64,000 bases of DNA from Rosellinia necatrix (GCA_021209875.1 JAGYVD010000003.1:3410001-3474000); one strand, 5' to 3'; positions 24,516-37,642 are shown, counted from the stretch's first letter. Notes: a model not told the origin generated them from the sequence alone. Program-made: numbers and translations.

Positions 24516-27415
24516 TGCGAACGGCTGGTGGTAGAAATTTGAGGAACTGGCTAGTCGCTACATTCGCGAGGCTATTTTCGGCGACCACGGCTATGGCTAA
24601 GGGATAAATCGCCCCGGGTAGTGGAAGTGGTACGGAGTATCAGCCTCGGTCGGCATGGGGTAGGAAGGTGGGAGGACTCTGATCTGCCCTGTGACGGAGG
24701 CCGAGCAAGGCAGGTCGCTGTAGGTACGGGATCGATCGCCGTCGCTTATTGTGGATGTGTCGTCGGCGGGGTAGGTGAGAATCGATTGTGTCGGCGAAAG
24801 ACAAACGCAGCAACAGTGGGAAGTGAAAAGGTTGAGAGGATTAAGGTACGGAACTTGTCGTTGTTTGGACTGACGACTGATGATGTAGCCAGGTCAGTTC
24901 TTCCAATAGTTAGTTACCTAGCACCCTGGGCAGATGTAGCCTTCACTAAGGTAGATAATAGGTTATATCAGATAGATGCTGTAGAGACTTGCATGCCACT
25001 AGCATTTTGTCCAATCAAAGCCAGCGATTGGCAGCCGCAACCCCACGTATTCATAAACAACGGGGTAGGTGGACAATGGAAACCTTCGAGTTGGAGCCTT
25101 GATAGGACGACTTGGCTAAAATGTATGTAGCTGCGGCTAAAATAATGGTAGCTAACCAAGTACAGACCTGGCACCTAGCCAACATCAGCTCTATTGGCCA
25201 AATTAGTTGTGGCATCTCCACTAATTGTATGTCTAACATTGAATATATGTGAATTTTTAGATCTTGGTGCTGGATTGAATGCCTGCTGGTGCTCTTTTCT
25301 ATTCAGATTATTTAGTTTAAAAGCCGAATGAATAGCTAGCTATTTTGCAGTATTTTTTTCTAATCAAAAAAAAAAAAAAAACATAACAATGCTACAAAAA
25401 TAATTTAGAGCTTTACTATAAAGGGCTAGCTATAATTGTTTTGGTCGGAACTACAGATTATCAGTGAGCACCCACCCAGTGATAATACATACCAGGTCAT
25501 TACCTAATCAAGCCCATAGGCGCCTCTTTACGTGAAGATATACTTGTATACTCTCTACCTTCCTACTTTAGTAGGCTATGTACACAAGGTGGGTAAGTTA
25601 GGCAGGTAGGTCAGGCAGGTAGGTAAGTTACCTACTGGTGCCTCTTATCAGCCTTACAGAGTGCCCGAATTATAGTATGAGCTGAGGGTTGTTTGGAGAG
25701 CTGCTGAATCGACCCGACCAACCATTTTTAGAGCTTCAAATCAAGCACGCACCATGGATCTATATTCTGTACCTACATAGGTAAATATAGCACATGCATA
25801 GATGGGTAGCTGCCTACTTATTAGCTGTTAGCAGTGCTGGGAGAGGCACAGGTAGCAAGCAGCTGAATTACCTAGGTAGGTATCTAGTTAATTTGACTAC
25901 AGATACCTACCTTTTATTGACGAACTCTCCATGTAGGCATTGCCAGTGACGAAAATTAAATGCTTTATACTCTATTGATTTTCTCCCTATGAAAAGTAGC
26001 TCACGAAATGCCGCGTCAAATACTAGGTAATAGCAGTGGCACCATGCTTAGCGCCCAAGCACGTAATGTACTTACATATGCTCAATGTAGATGGTCTCTA
26101 TCCTAGTTGTGCCCCTGGGTAGAGGAGCTATTTGTTTCAATCAAGCCGCAAATACGTAATATAAAATGCTAATCACTTGATTGATTTCACGAAATAGTAT
26201 CAATATACCAATCTGTTGGGAATCGATTTGTGGAGATACCCAGGCTTGGCAGGGACTTGGAGGATACTGGCTAGGTAGTGCCTGCTTCTTATACCACTAC
26301 AGTGGTGGAGTAGGAGGTACTTCCTACCTACCAACCGACCGACCTCCAGGGCTGCATCCACATGATACCTACCTAGGTAACCTGTAGGTAGATAGTAGCA
26401 AGATGAATATCTCTCTATCTAGAACAGTAGGGTAGGTACCTCTTCTAGATCGATCCCACAGAACGGGTGCTATCCATGGATGTCACTTGCATCATGTACC
26501 TATGTACCTATCTATTGCAGGTAGAGATCATCCTAACGGGCAGTAGGTACTTACTGTAACACATTCCAGACAAATCAGATGCCCCCATCTCTTATCTCCG
26601 TCTCCTATTTCGACGTCCAAGGTTTTCTCTCGACCTCCCTGCCAGTCCTGCCTTCTCTCTGAGGACAAATAAGGCATGCGTGGTCCTGTGGATAGATAAG
26701 TACGCACAGCCGGTTCTGACATCTCCGCCCATCGACCGTCTTATCATCAGCACTGATTCGCCGACATCACACGATGTCGCATGCACCTAGCCAAATTGTC
26801 TCTGATAAGAGACCACGTCCGCGGGGATACTCAATCGGTGGCTCCTTAGCCTGCATCGCTCTCCTTCACCTGTCGAGCCACCTGGAGCTTGATGGTCAGC
26901 AGCGTTCCGTGGAGATATGGATACGGCGCTGGATAGACGTGTGATATGCTGCCCGGATCGGGATCGTCGCACCGCTCTCTTTGCGTAGATCGCAACATCG
27001 GCCGCTGGAGCGAGCTATTTATTCGAGACGGACGGGGTGGGCGTCGGGGTCTAGTCTTCATGAGTCTAGTCTTCATATGAGTCCACTGCTGGGCAACGCT
27101 CGTATCCCGCGGGGCATCAGTTCGAGATCCCCCGGAGATGTCAAGATCTCGGCCTCGAGGCCAGTTATCGTGAGAGCCCCTAGCCAGCTGTCCTCACCCC
27201 ATCCCATCCTCTTCGTAGAAGCGAGAGCGACCCCATGCCTCGCGGTTATTTTGCCTTCCATTCCGACAATCGTCGATCCTATCTACCTTGAATATGATTT
27301 CCCACTCGATCCGACGAATTTAACGTGACATCAAACATTCAGTTCTACACACGATTATTGATAGTATTCGGCATTGCTGCATATATATATGTTGATATAT
27401 TGATATATATGTGCG
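24516..27415. other. Intergenic between UPF2 and nitrate reductase promoter
   Basis: Nearly 2.9 kb containing the divergent promoters of UPF2 (-) and nitrate reductase (+). At 25250-25450 it is AT-rich with a poly(A) run; 25550-26430 is rich in CCTAGGTA/TAGGTAGG words. No gene is supported. The frame at 24356-24607 (+) is the antisense of the first UPF2 exons. Confidence 0.6.
26593..26830 (+). promoter_or_regulatory. Candidate nitrogen-regulation sites upstream of nitrate reductase
   Basis: The region 600-820 bases upstream of the nitrate reductase ATG contains several HGATAR-type GATA motifs (TTATCT at 26593, GATAAG near 26695, TTATCA near 26744, TGATAAG at 26803-26809) and a TCCGCGG word at 26818-26824. 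The last resembles binding sites of the nitrate activator NirA/NIT4 next to an AreA/NIT2 site. This arrangement is known for nitrate-assimilation promoters. The sites are short and binding is inferred. Confidence 0.4.
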
Positions 27416-30142
27416 ATGGAGGCTTCCAAGCTAGAATCATCCGCCTTTCCTAATAGCCCTTATCTCACCGGGCGCCGAGCCTTACCCCCTACTCCGCCCG
27501 ACACTGACAAAGAATGTACCGACTCAAGTCCGGAACCGAGCGATACGGAGGCCGCGGTACCATCGTCTCATCGTAACAAACCGAGTGCGCGCCCGCCGCC
27601 GCTCTATCCTCTGCCTCCAAAAGGCAGACCCAATAACACTGTACTCGCCGAAGATCTCAAGACCCCCGACAGCCATGTCGTACGTGACTCCCGGCTAATC
27701 CGTCTGACTGGAATTCACCCCTTCAACGTCGAGGCGCCCCTCAGCGATCTCTACGATGAAGGATTCATAACGACTAAAGATCTGCATTATGTCCGCAACC
27801 ATGGAGCCGTGCCCAATGTCGAAGGCGTCGAGATCATGGATTGGGACTTCACGGTAGAGGGTATGGTGGACAAACCTATCCACATGAGCCTGGCTAAGCT
27901 TATTCGGGAGTATGAACAGGTCACATACCCCGTGACTCTGGTCTGTGCTGGAAATAGGCGAAAAGAGCAAAATATGGTCCGGAAAACAAAGGGCTTCTCA
28001 TGGGGGGCTGCAGGGTTGTCTACCGCACTGTGGACCGGCGTAGTTATTGGCGATCTGATCAGGGCCGCGGTACCTCGTCGCGGCGCGAGGTATGTATGCT
28101 TTGAAGGGGCTGATAAGCTCCCTAATGGCTACTATGGTACATCCATTAAGCTCAGTTGGGCATTGGACGCGGAACGTGGCGTGATGCTCGCTCATAAAAT
28201 GAACGGCGAGACGCTCCCTCCGGACCACGGCAAACCCTTGCGTGTCGTTATACCAGGGCAGATCGGCGGCCGTAGCGTCAAATGGTTAAAGAAAATCATT
28301 ATCACAAAAGAGCCGAGCGATAACTGGTATCACATATACGACAACAGGGTCCTGCCAACCATGGTCGACCCCGAGAGGAGCGCAGACTTACCTGAGACTT
28401 GGAGGGATGAGCGATATGCCATATACGATCTTAACACAAACAGTGCAACATGTTATCCCGCTCACGACGAAGAGTTGTCTATACACGGCCCAGGACAAAG
28501 CTACAGAACCCGCGGCTATGCATATGCGGGAGGTGGCAAGAGGATAACGAGGGTAGAAGTTACTTTGGATAAGGGTAAGACGTGGGAGCTGGCTAATATA
28601 TCCTATCCTGAGGACAAATATCGTCTAGCCCACGAGGAGGAAAGTCTGTTTGGTGGGCGTATAGGCGTAGCGTGGAGGGAAAGCTCTTTCTGTTGGTGCT
28701 TCTGGGACTTGGAAATCCCGATATCTCGATTGCAAGTAGCGAACGACATTATGGTACGGGCGATGGACGAGGCCATGATGATGCAGCCGCGAGATATGAT
28801 TGGTTCGAACACCCAACACAGCCAGCGTTAATACCAGGCGGCTGGATGGACAGAGTCAAGAAGGCTGGCGGGGACCTGACGAACGGCTTTTGGGGCGAGC
28901 AGCGAGCTGGAGAGGTGGTGGCTGGCGAACTAGTTGAGCTAGTAAAGGAAGTCTGCATGACCAATGATAAGGTAGACCAGATGATCACATTAGAAGAACT
29001 CAAGAGCCACGATGGGGAAACTGTGCCCTGGTTCGTAGTAAATGGGGAGGTCTACGACGGGTCTAAATTCTTAGAAGGGCATCCGGGAGGCTCGACCTCG
29101 ATTACAGGGGTGGCAGGCCAAGATGCGAGCGAAGAGTTCCTAGCAATCCGTAGGTGATTTCCAACCCCCCAACCCCTCTCCCTCTCCCCGATTGGCGGTG
29201 CAAGTTTATTTCTCATACGAAAGACCAACAGATAGCGAGAACGCGAAGGCAATGCTCGTCGACTACCACATCGGCACGCTCGACAAGGCGAGTCGAGCCC
29301 TCCTATTAATGGGTGAGGCGCCGGCCACCGAGGACGCGCCGCCGAGGGATGTGTTCCTGCAGTATAAGGTGTGGACAAAGGCGGTGCTATCTGCCAAGAC
29401 GGCCGTGTCGCCCGACAGCAAGATCTTCACCTTCGACCTGGAGCACGCCACGCAAGTCGTCGGGCTGCCCGTCGGCCAGCACGTGATGATGCGGCTGCGC
29501 GACCCCGCGACACGCGAGGCCATCCTACGCGCGTACACGCCCGTCTCGACACGGGACGCGACGGGGAAGCTGGACGTGCTTGTCAAGATCTATCGGGCCG
29601 GCGCCGACGACGGTGGCGGCGGCCGGATGACGCAGGCGCTAGACGCGCTACCTCTCGGCCACTTCGTCGAGTTCAAGGGGCCCCACGGGAAGTTCGAGTA
29701 CCTGGGCCGCGGCCTGTGCGCCGTGTCCGGGCGGCGGAGGCGCGTCCGCCGCTTCGTGATGGTGTGCGGCGGCTCCGGCATCACGCCCATCTTCGCCGTG
29801 CTCCGGGCCGTGCTCGCCGACCGCGACGACCCGACCGCCTGCGTCGTCCTCGACGGGAACCGCGCCGACGACGACATCCTCTGCAGAGCCGAGCTGGACG
29901 CCCTGCTCGTCGGCAACGAGCACAGGTGTCGCCTAACCTACGTCCTAAGCCGTCCCGGCCCGGCCTGGACCGGCCACCGCGGGCGCATCGATAAAGACCT
30001 CGTTGCTAGCGAGGTGGGCTCTTGCCCGAGCGTGGACGGCGCGGACATGCTCCTTGTCTGTGGCCCTAAGGCCCTCGAGGAGAACGTGCTGTCGATCTTT
30101 ACCGAGATGGGTTGCAAGAAGGACGACATGGTGTTTTTCTGA
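27416..30142 (+). pseudogene. niaD: Assimilatory NAD(P)H-nitrate reductase, apparently inactivated
   Basis: Cytosolic molybdenum, haem and FAD enzyme reducing nitrate to nitrite. The first frame (27416 to about 28798) encodes the Mo-pterin domain (VCAGNRRKEQ with the Mo-ligand Cys, CFEGADKLPNGYYGTSIKLS, VVIPGQIGGRSVKWLKKI) and dimerisation domain to MQPRDM. The conserved YWSVLGMMNNPWF-type segment expected next is missing: the sequence jumps to FEHPTQPALIPGGWMDRVKK in another frame (from about 28801). The cytochrome b5 domain follows (FLEGHPGGS). An 82-nt intron (29154-29235) joins LAIR to SENAKAM, where family members have AIHS, so the second haem ligand His is Arg. The FAD/NAD(P)H part (29236-30142) looks complete: RAYTPVS, GGSGITPIF, VLDGNRADDDILC, CGPKALEENV, terminal MVFF. 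Splicing cannot restore the lost codons. An assembly error at 28798-28801 is the main alternative. Confidence 0.85.
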
Positions 30143-30893
30143 GTCACGCCCGCCTGATATTGGTGAGGCAACTGGTTGTGGTAATGAGCTTATTCTCGCA
30201 CACACAATTTTGAAACGATTCTAGCTATATCTCTCATTAAATACTGTAAATAAGCGATGTCTAATTTTGATTTATGTATTGTTGCTAGGTAGGATAGGAG
30301 ATCGTACCTACCCAGGGAGAGCGTGTCTAGGCGTTTACGGCTTTGGGCAGTAAGTACGTCGAACGTAGATTCCACCAAGGAAGATATGTTAACCGTTATT
30401 ATCTATTACCTCCTCGGGCAATCTTCCTTACGCGTGACGGTGAAGAATTGGCACACCTAATACTTCAACTAATACTCTATCCATTATATAACCCTGCTAT
30501 CTAATTTGCTACACAGTTTTATTTAGTGTTTATCTCAAGTCTTGCCATCAAAATCTTCGCTACTAACAGAGGCATGGGGAGACGACATGATATCCCAAGA
30601 ATGTTAAAAAACATATATATATATATATATATATTTCAAAGTCCGTACAGGATCAATCCGTTCCCTTAAGAATAGAGACAAGCATTATGTGTTTGACTAT
30701 ATTACATCTAGTTATCTAAAGAGCCAACCTAACGTTGCCCATCGCCCCAGCGCCTATTGGTGGCAACCTGCACCTAAAGCTACCTAGGTAGTCTAATAAA
30801 GCTGAGAACTCGCGTTCTCTCGGCACCGTCCCTGGAGCAACTTCTCTGTGGATCGCTTCTCCAAGCATCAGGTCGCCCGCAATAACTCTTGGC
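30143..30893. other. Intergenic, convergent 3' ends of nitrate reductase and NDE1
   Basis: AT-rich 750-base spacer with an (AT)n run at 30612-30635 and one TACCTAGGTAG word. It should hold both 3' UTRs. No gene seen. Confidence 0.6.
30612..30635. repeat. (AT)n microsatellite
   Basis: About twelve AT units in the 3' intergenic space between two convergent genes. Confidence 0.9.
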
Positions 30894-33097
30894 TTAAAAA
30901 CTTATCAAGTCTAATGCCCAATGATCAGCTATGATTTCCGAAAATAGAAAGGGGAGCGAGTGTACATACCTCTTCCAAAAAGACCTCTCTTCAACCAGTC
31001 CATCATCATAAGGAACTTCGTCCTCAGACCGACGCTCTGGGCAAAATATGCGCTTCTCCATGCATATACAGCCCAGACACCACCTGTAAACCCCCATCCA
31101 CCGAGATCGAAGATAGCCGAATTGCCGACGTATGCCAAGCTGCCCAAATGGTGGTACTGGAACGCCTTATAACAGGCCTCATCCACATCTCCATCTCTAA
31201 CCTCATTGAGACTTAGACCAGGGGCACAATGAGCCATCTTATTAAATTTATGAGCAAGATAGACACCTTGCTGGTTTGCACGCTGGGCGGTGGCGGGAAG
31301 CGAAGTCAACTTGCTATCAATCTGTTTCAGGAGCTCTCTAAGCTCGCCGAAGTCAAGAGTGCCGGACTGATCCCGGTCGAAGGCTTCGAAGAGTTTGTCA
31401 AGCCGTCTGAGATGGGACACGGCCTGTGGGAACTTCCTCTTAACGTCATTAGCCACGTTACGCCACTCACTGAAATTGAGCTCAAGGGTTTCCGGATCCT
31501 TGCCGTGTTTAAAAGCGAGCCCTCGAAGGAACGAAACAATGTTGTCTGCGCTATTGTTCTGTACTGTTGAGCAGTCCCCGATGGCGTATACATCCCCTAG
31601 AGGCGTGCCGTTGAGCCGAAGATGAGTGTCCGTCTCGAGAGCATGTCGATTGTTTTGCACGGGTCCAAGCTTCGCGGCAATGCGCTGGCAGATGTGCGCC
31701 TGCGCTACGCCTGTCGACCACAGGCAGAAGCCCATTGGTAGCTCCTTCGTGAGGACTGAGCCATCTTCGGCCTTTTGCGTGAAGATGATTTTGTCAGGCT
31801 TCACTTCTTTGACTCGAGAGTTTGTGAGGACCTCAACTTGATCTCGTGCAAACCGTTCTTCAGCGTACTTAGATAGTGCCTCATCATATGTATTTAGGAT
31901 GTGTGAGCGGCTCTGGATGATGTGCACGGAGATTTCATTTCGGAGCAGCCGAGGGAAACTCTTAGTTAAATCCTCGTTCAGAAGGTCGAAGAGCTCGGCA
32001 GCAAATTCAACGCCGGTAGGTCCACCACCACTAACCACGAATGAAAGTAGGCGTCTACGTTCAGCATCATCTGTGGTAGGGAGACAAGCAAGTTCGACAT
32101 TTCGCATCACTTGGTTCCGAATCTTCCTAGCGTCATTGATGTCTTTCAGGAAGTGGCAATTCTCCAGGCCCTTGACGCCATGGGAATTCGAGATAGAACC
32201 AACTCCAATAACAAGCTTATCGTAGGGGACGTAGAACCTGACCTCCTCGCCTCGCGCGTTCATCTGCGAGACCTCGACCAGTTTGTGAGAGAATTCAACG
32301 TCCTCGGCTGTTCCTCGAAGGTAGTGGCCGCGCACGCGAGATAGGACCCTTCGTATTGGTTCAACTAGACTTCGGAATTCCAATGTACCAACGGTGGCAG
32401 ACGGTAGCATGGGCGTGAACAAGAAGTAGTTCTTCGGGCTGATGACGGTGACGTGATAATCGTCTGGGTTGAGCTGTTTGAGAAGAGCAACACTTCCCCA
32501 GCCGGAGCCTAGTATTACTAGCCGAGGCTTCTGTTTCTTCTCCTTGGCCTGGTCGCTTTCATCATCGTCAAGAAGGGCTTCGATGACTGGCAGGTTCTTC
32601 GGGCCCCCACGCGGTGGCTCCAGGGCTGCTTTGGAGACATGACAATCGCCAAAGTCCACAGACTCTTTGTATGTGGTTGCGTCGTATGCAAAGAATGCCA
32701 CGAAGAGCAGGGCAACAAAGCCAACACCGGTACCGAGGATGGCAGCGCTACGGTATGCGAAGTTGTGGAGGGCAGATCGTCGCTGGGGAAGAGGCTGGCC
32801 AGAGAGGGCGCGAATGCACTGGCTCGGGGGCTGCAAGAGCTTTCGCACGGGTCTGGGATTACAAACAGGCGGTAGCGGCGAGCGCACCAAACTCCCGAAC
32901 CGACGAGGGCGCGAGATGTGATTAAGCTGGAGGAAAGACGCCAAGGGGGCCGGCGTAGTTAGGGAAGCGCCACGACGATTCGTTCTAGCGACCTGGCGCA
33001 CCAGGTCTACAACAGCACCTGGCCGCGTTGGCATAGTCGCTGTCGCTGTCGCTGTCGCTGTCGCTATAGCTGCCGCTGGGGCTGCTGTTGTTGCCAC
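30894..33097 (-). CDS. nde1: External alternative NADH:ubiquinone oxidoreductase with EF-hand (NDE1 type)
   Basis: Rotenone-insensitive type II NADH dehydrogenase, expected on the outer face of the inner mitochondrial membrane, passing electrons from cytosolic NADH to ubiquinone without proton pumping. An Arg-rich presequence with Ala/Thr repeats is followed by a membrane anchor (GTGVGFVALLFVAFFAYDA, about residues 121-140). The FAD-binding LVILGSGWGSVALL is near 197, FVVSGGGPTGVEFAAELF (NADH) near 355, and the second FAD motif is VYAIGDCS. A canonical EF-hand loop DRDQSGTLDFGE is near 574, as in the calcium-dependent Neurospora enzyme. The main exon is 33097-30970; a final intron (30969-30911, GTATGT donor, CTGAT branch site) leads to 30910-30894, giving the ending FGRDLISF and 714 residues. 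Without splicing the frame stops at 30929 with MYTRSPFYFRKS. The product is certain; the last seven residues are inferred. Confidence 0.93.
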
Positions 33098-34044
33098 TCT
33101 CCCTGCCTTTCTGGCTCTGGCTAGCTCTAGCTAACCCTTCTCCCTACTTCTGTCTGAAGATTCAATTGAAGGTTGAGTAGACGAAGGCAGTTAGATCGTC
33201 CTTGAGAGTCGAAGCTCTCCCTTTAGAAAGCCCTCTCGGAAATGTGAGAGTATCGAAAATGACCGACCAACGATTTTCGGATCGCTAGTCTTTATTAAGC
33301 GATGGTAGACGGAGCTGTTGTTTATACGCAGTGTAAGTACTTGTAACTCGAAGTATATAACTTAATAAAGTGACGCCATGACATCATCTTGTCGTGTCAG
33401 TGGGTGCAACCCACTATAAGTAGCATTCTGTGCACAATTGGCACAGTGGACCAATCAATCCATTCTTCATACAGCCCATAATACCTACAACCACAATACA
33501 CAACAATGGCATTGCCTGTGGCAGAATGGAGCTACCTACTTGTACATATAAGGTAGGTACCTACCTAGGTAAGTATGTAGCAGCCCTTGTCCGACAATAG
33601 ATCTTGAAGCGGCCTAAGAAGCGTTTTGTGGTTGAACAGGTACCGGGCAGCCAGAATATTCGGAGTGAGCGATACCATATTTAGGGCTCGCTGTATCACT
33701 GCGTCTTTTGCATTCACTAGGTACTTAAGTACTTATCCGAGTGAGAACCTTGTTTCCCACCCAACCTCCCTAGGTAGGTCGCTGGTGGCAATAGGTATAC
33801 GGCGGGTGACTGCCTGAACTTTTCGCCGAACATTCCGGCACGTCAATCTGAAAATAGTTGGTACAAAGGCGTTGATAAATTCTAACATAACCGGCGGAAC
33901 GTCAGCTGGTTATGGGTCGTGTTCCCGATGACCTGATCAATTCCCGTGATAAGCACACAGAACGGAAATATCATGGAGGCAATGAACTGGAACATTGATG
34001 GATGATATCTATTCTCCATCTTAGCTATGCCCCTTTGGGCCCTA
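33098..34044. other. Intergenic: NDE1 promoter and NOP53 3' flank
   Basis: Just under 1 kb. The left part is the NDE1 promoter and 5' UTR. There are CCAAT-like words near 33450 and TACCTACCTAGGTA repeats near 33555 and 33770. No gene is supported. Confidence 0.55.
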
Positions 34045-35416
34045 TTAGATGTTAAAGTCCTTATATGACCACTTCTCCGTGATCGTTGTCCTAGCTTGCT
34101 TCTTAAACGGTATTTTCCTTCGGCTTTCTATTTTACCCCTAACCAGTAAGCTCCGATAACGGTCTTTGAGAAGATTCCCTTCGGGTTTCAATAGTCGTAG
34201 TGACTCTTGCAACTCGTCAGGCAGTATCAGTTCTAGATCCTTTTCTGGTAGCTTCATCTTTCCGAGCCGCTTCCGTCGCAGCACCCCATCATCGCCTGCT
34301 ATGCTAGTGTCACTTTCTTCTGCCTTGGCGAGTGCTAGCGCTTCGTCGCGTTCTGCTACTTCCCGGGCAATCTGCTTGATCTGCTCCAGTTGTGCTTTCC
34401 GGATCTTTGTCTTAGCTTCATGCTTGAGCCGTCGTTCCTCTTCTTTGCGTCTTTGAACCCTGTTCCTATCCGCTGTTGATTTGCGCTTCTGTTTCTTGAC
34501 TGTCAGCCGCAGTTCTTCCCCTCCGCTTTGGAATCCCTCCCACTCCGAGTCTTCTTCCCACTCGGAAAGCTCCGCCCGGGCTTCAGCAGCTTCCGCTTCA
34601 GCAGCTGATCGAGCGGCCGCCTCAGATCTAACCCGGGCCGCTTCTTCTTCATTTAGTCGTTTTTTCTCTGCCTCGACTGCCTTGTTGCATTCCTCCGTGT
34701 AACGGGCTTCATAATCTTCAAATTTGGGGTTGTAACTGTAACCGCCTGCGGGTTTCGGGACTGCTGATATCGTTTTACCGCTGGCAAGTAGTGATATCGG
34801 CTTGTGTTGGTTGGTTCTTGGCGCCTTCTTCTTGTCGTCTCGCGCATCCCTTACAGCGTCCGGCGCCGATGGTTCGGGTACGACAGCCCATGGATCGAAC
34901 GAGGCCTCGACGATTTCCACTGTTGATTCGTGATGGCCATCAGCGACCTTGCGCAGACGTGAGAGCTCTTTGACTGTAACATATTCTCGTCTCGCTCGCT
35001 TGGCAAGTATGATTCCGTCAGATGTCTTGTCTCCAGGCCGTTTTCGCATAGAGACAGCTGGAACGGCCGAATCACGTGTAGCAATGATCTCATCCGCCTT
35101 CAACGGTTTCGATGTATGCTTGGTGAACCTTTTGGCTATTGATACATCGCCCACGGTATCGAGGGTAAAGAGTTCGTCAGAGGGTCGTTCGGCCACGACA
35201 CCACTATTGATCCGCTTGTTAGCTTATCGTAATTCAATGCTGGAAATATTAACTGGGTACCAACCCTTTGATAATCTCCTCGTGCAACTCATCAAGGCCC
35301 TTGGTTACGTCGGTGACATCGACATTCTTCCTCCATGCTTTCTTGCCTTTTCTCGACGGCTGCTTGTAAGTTGCAGGCGCCTCTGTTGAAACCGTCCGCG
35401 GATGAATGACTGGCAT
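34045..35416 (-). CDS. nop53: 60S ribosome biogenesis factor NOP53 (GLTSCR2 family)
   Basis: Nucleolar protein that recruits the exosome cofactor Mtr4 to late pre-60S particles for 7S/5.8S rRNA processing. Two exons on the minus strand: 35416-35265 and 35203-34045, with a 61-nt intron; 436 residues. The first exon gives KGKKAWRKNVDVTDVTKGLD, the conserved N-terminal NOP53 motif, and joins in phase to GVVAERPSDELFTLDTVGD. The middle is typical: DPWAVV, PAGGYSYNPKFEDYE and a long charged coiled coil rich in Glu/Lys/Ala (RLNEEEAARVRSEAAARSAA). The C-terminus GKMKLPEKDLELILPDELQE, SLRLLKPEGNLLKDRYRSL and KWSYKDFNI is the family signature. Nothing looks damaged. Confidence 0.94.
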
Positions 35417-36295
35417 TTTAGGTGTGATGTGAACCCAAGAATCGCCGATTGATTACTCGCTGAGGAGAAGAACTGTAGGTGTTGTAGTGTCGGCTCATTG
35501 GTTTGTCCTTGGGACGATAAGACCACAGTCCAGTTGGATGGCACCAGATATTGGTGGGGTGTGAGTTTAGCATCTGGAAATTTTCTAGGAGATGGAGCAA
35601 CAACAACATCAAGGCCTCGATAAGAAAAGTTGTCTACCTACCTGGTACTAGCTCATGTCGTCTGAGCGATAGATATCCACTAACTACTTAGGGTAGTTGC
35701 TTAAGTATTTATACCTACCTATAGAGTATCTAGGTAGGTACCTGCCTGGGCAGATAACTAACTCTAGGTACGTGCATGGGTACCTAATCCGCATAGTAAA
35801 ATGTAGGCGCCCTCTCCACCTACACCTAGGTAGGTACCTGAAAGAGATACTTCGTGCTTCTGGTAGGTATGTACATACGAGTAGTGTACACTAGTAGCAC
35901 TCCCGTCTGCAGCATTTGGTGATTGGCCAGCCCTGCGAAATACCTGAGTTAGGTAGGTAGTTCACCTCCTTTTGAACAGCAGGAAGTTATTTCATCAGGC
36001 ACTTTATTCAAACATTTCTCGCCCGACTCGACTATTTTAGTCCAACCAGCTTTCCCCCTTGTCCTTCGAAGTACCTTAACCGGCAGTCCTGTCGCTGGTT
36101 TGCTACACTTGCAAAGGCAAAGACCACCATATCTGGACAGCCGAACATCTATCCTTTCTGCCAACTTGACACTCACCCATAACCCGTCCACTTATCAGTC
36201 GACGCACCCATACGATCGCCGAGGCGAACCGATCTATCGAGCCGACACTTTCCAACCACGTTCATCACAAAACCCCGCCAATACCAGTGTCGAAG
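35417..36295. other. Divergent promoter region NOP53 / YPT6
   Basis: 880 bases between two divergent start codons with TACCTAGGTA clusters at about 35690-35850 and 35940-35960. The YPT6 side (36100-36290) looks like a CA-rich 5' leader. No gene seen. Confidence 0.6.
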
Positions 36296-37236
<941 letters not shown>

Positions 37237-37642
37237 CATGTCTATCATGTAGGCCAACCGCTTCATGGCAAATCGGTCGCATAGGGCCATTCAACTTCTT
37301 AAGAACATAGCGAACTGATTAATGAATAAGCTGTATTTTACGAGGCGCCGTTCCACGCGCTATGATCGAAAAGAGAATGACACGGCTAGAGACAGCGTTT
37401 ACAATAATACTCCTTTTTTAGTATATGGAATACCATGCTCCTTTGTCACGAATCTACGGCAGCAAGAGGCTGAAGAAAGCACCAGACGAATGTGATTACA
37501 TTTGAAAATTACGACAAATATTACTCGCTCTATATTTGTTGTGGATTATGGTGGCCATACCCCCCTGGTGTTCTATCAAAGAATCGCACCTAGAGTCCTC
37601 ATAGTTCAACGATCCCTACATGCTAACTTGGGTGGCGAGACG
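37237..37642. other. Intergenic between YPT6 and RKI1 3' ends
   Basis: 400 bases, AT-rich, holding both 3' UTRs. No gene or repeat of note. Confidence 0.6.

Noticed and set aside
24376..24600. UPF2 appeared to have no ATG in the frame of its conserved N-terminus (CTG at the expected place)
   Set aside because: A 19-nt first exon (24515-24497) joined across a 76-nt intron to 24420 gives MDRLRRRELLSLNQRAW, matching the usual fungal UPF2 N-terminus, so no unusual start is needed.
29371..29994. 207-codon Arg-rich plus-strand ORF inside nitrate reductase
   Set aside because: Out-of-frame shadow of the very GC-rich FAD/NADPH domain.
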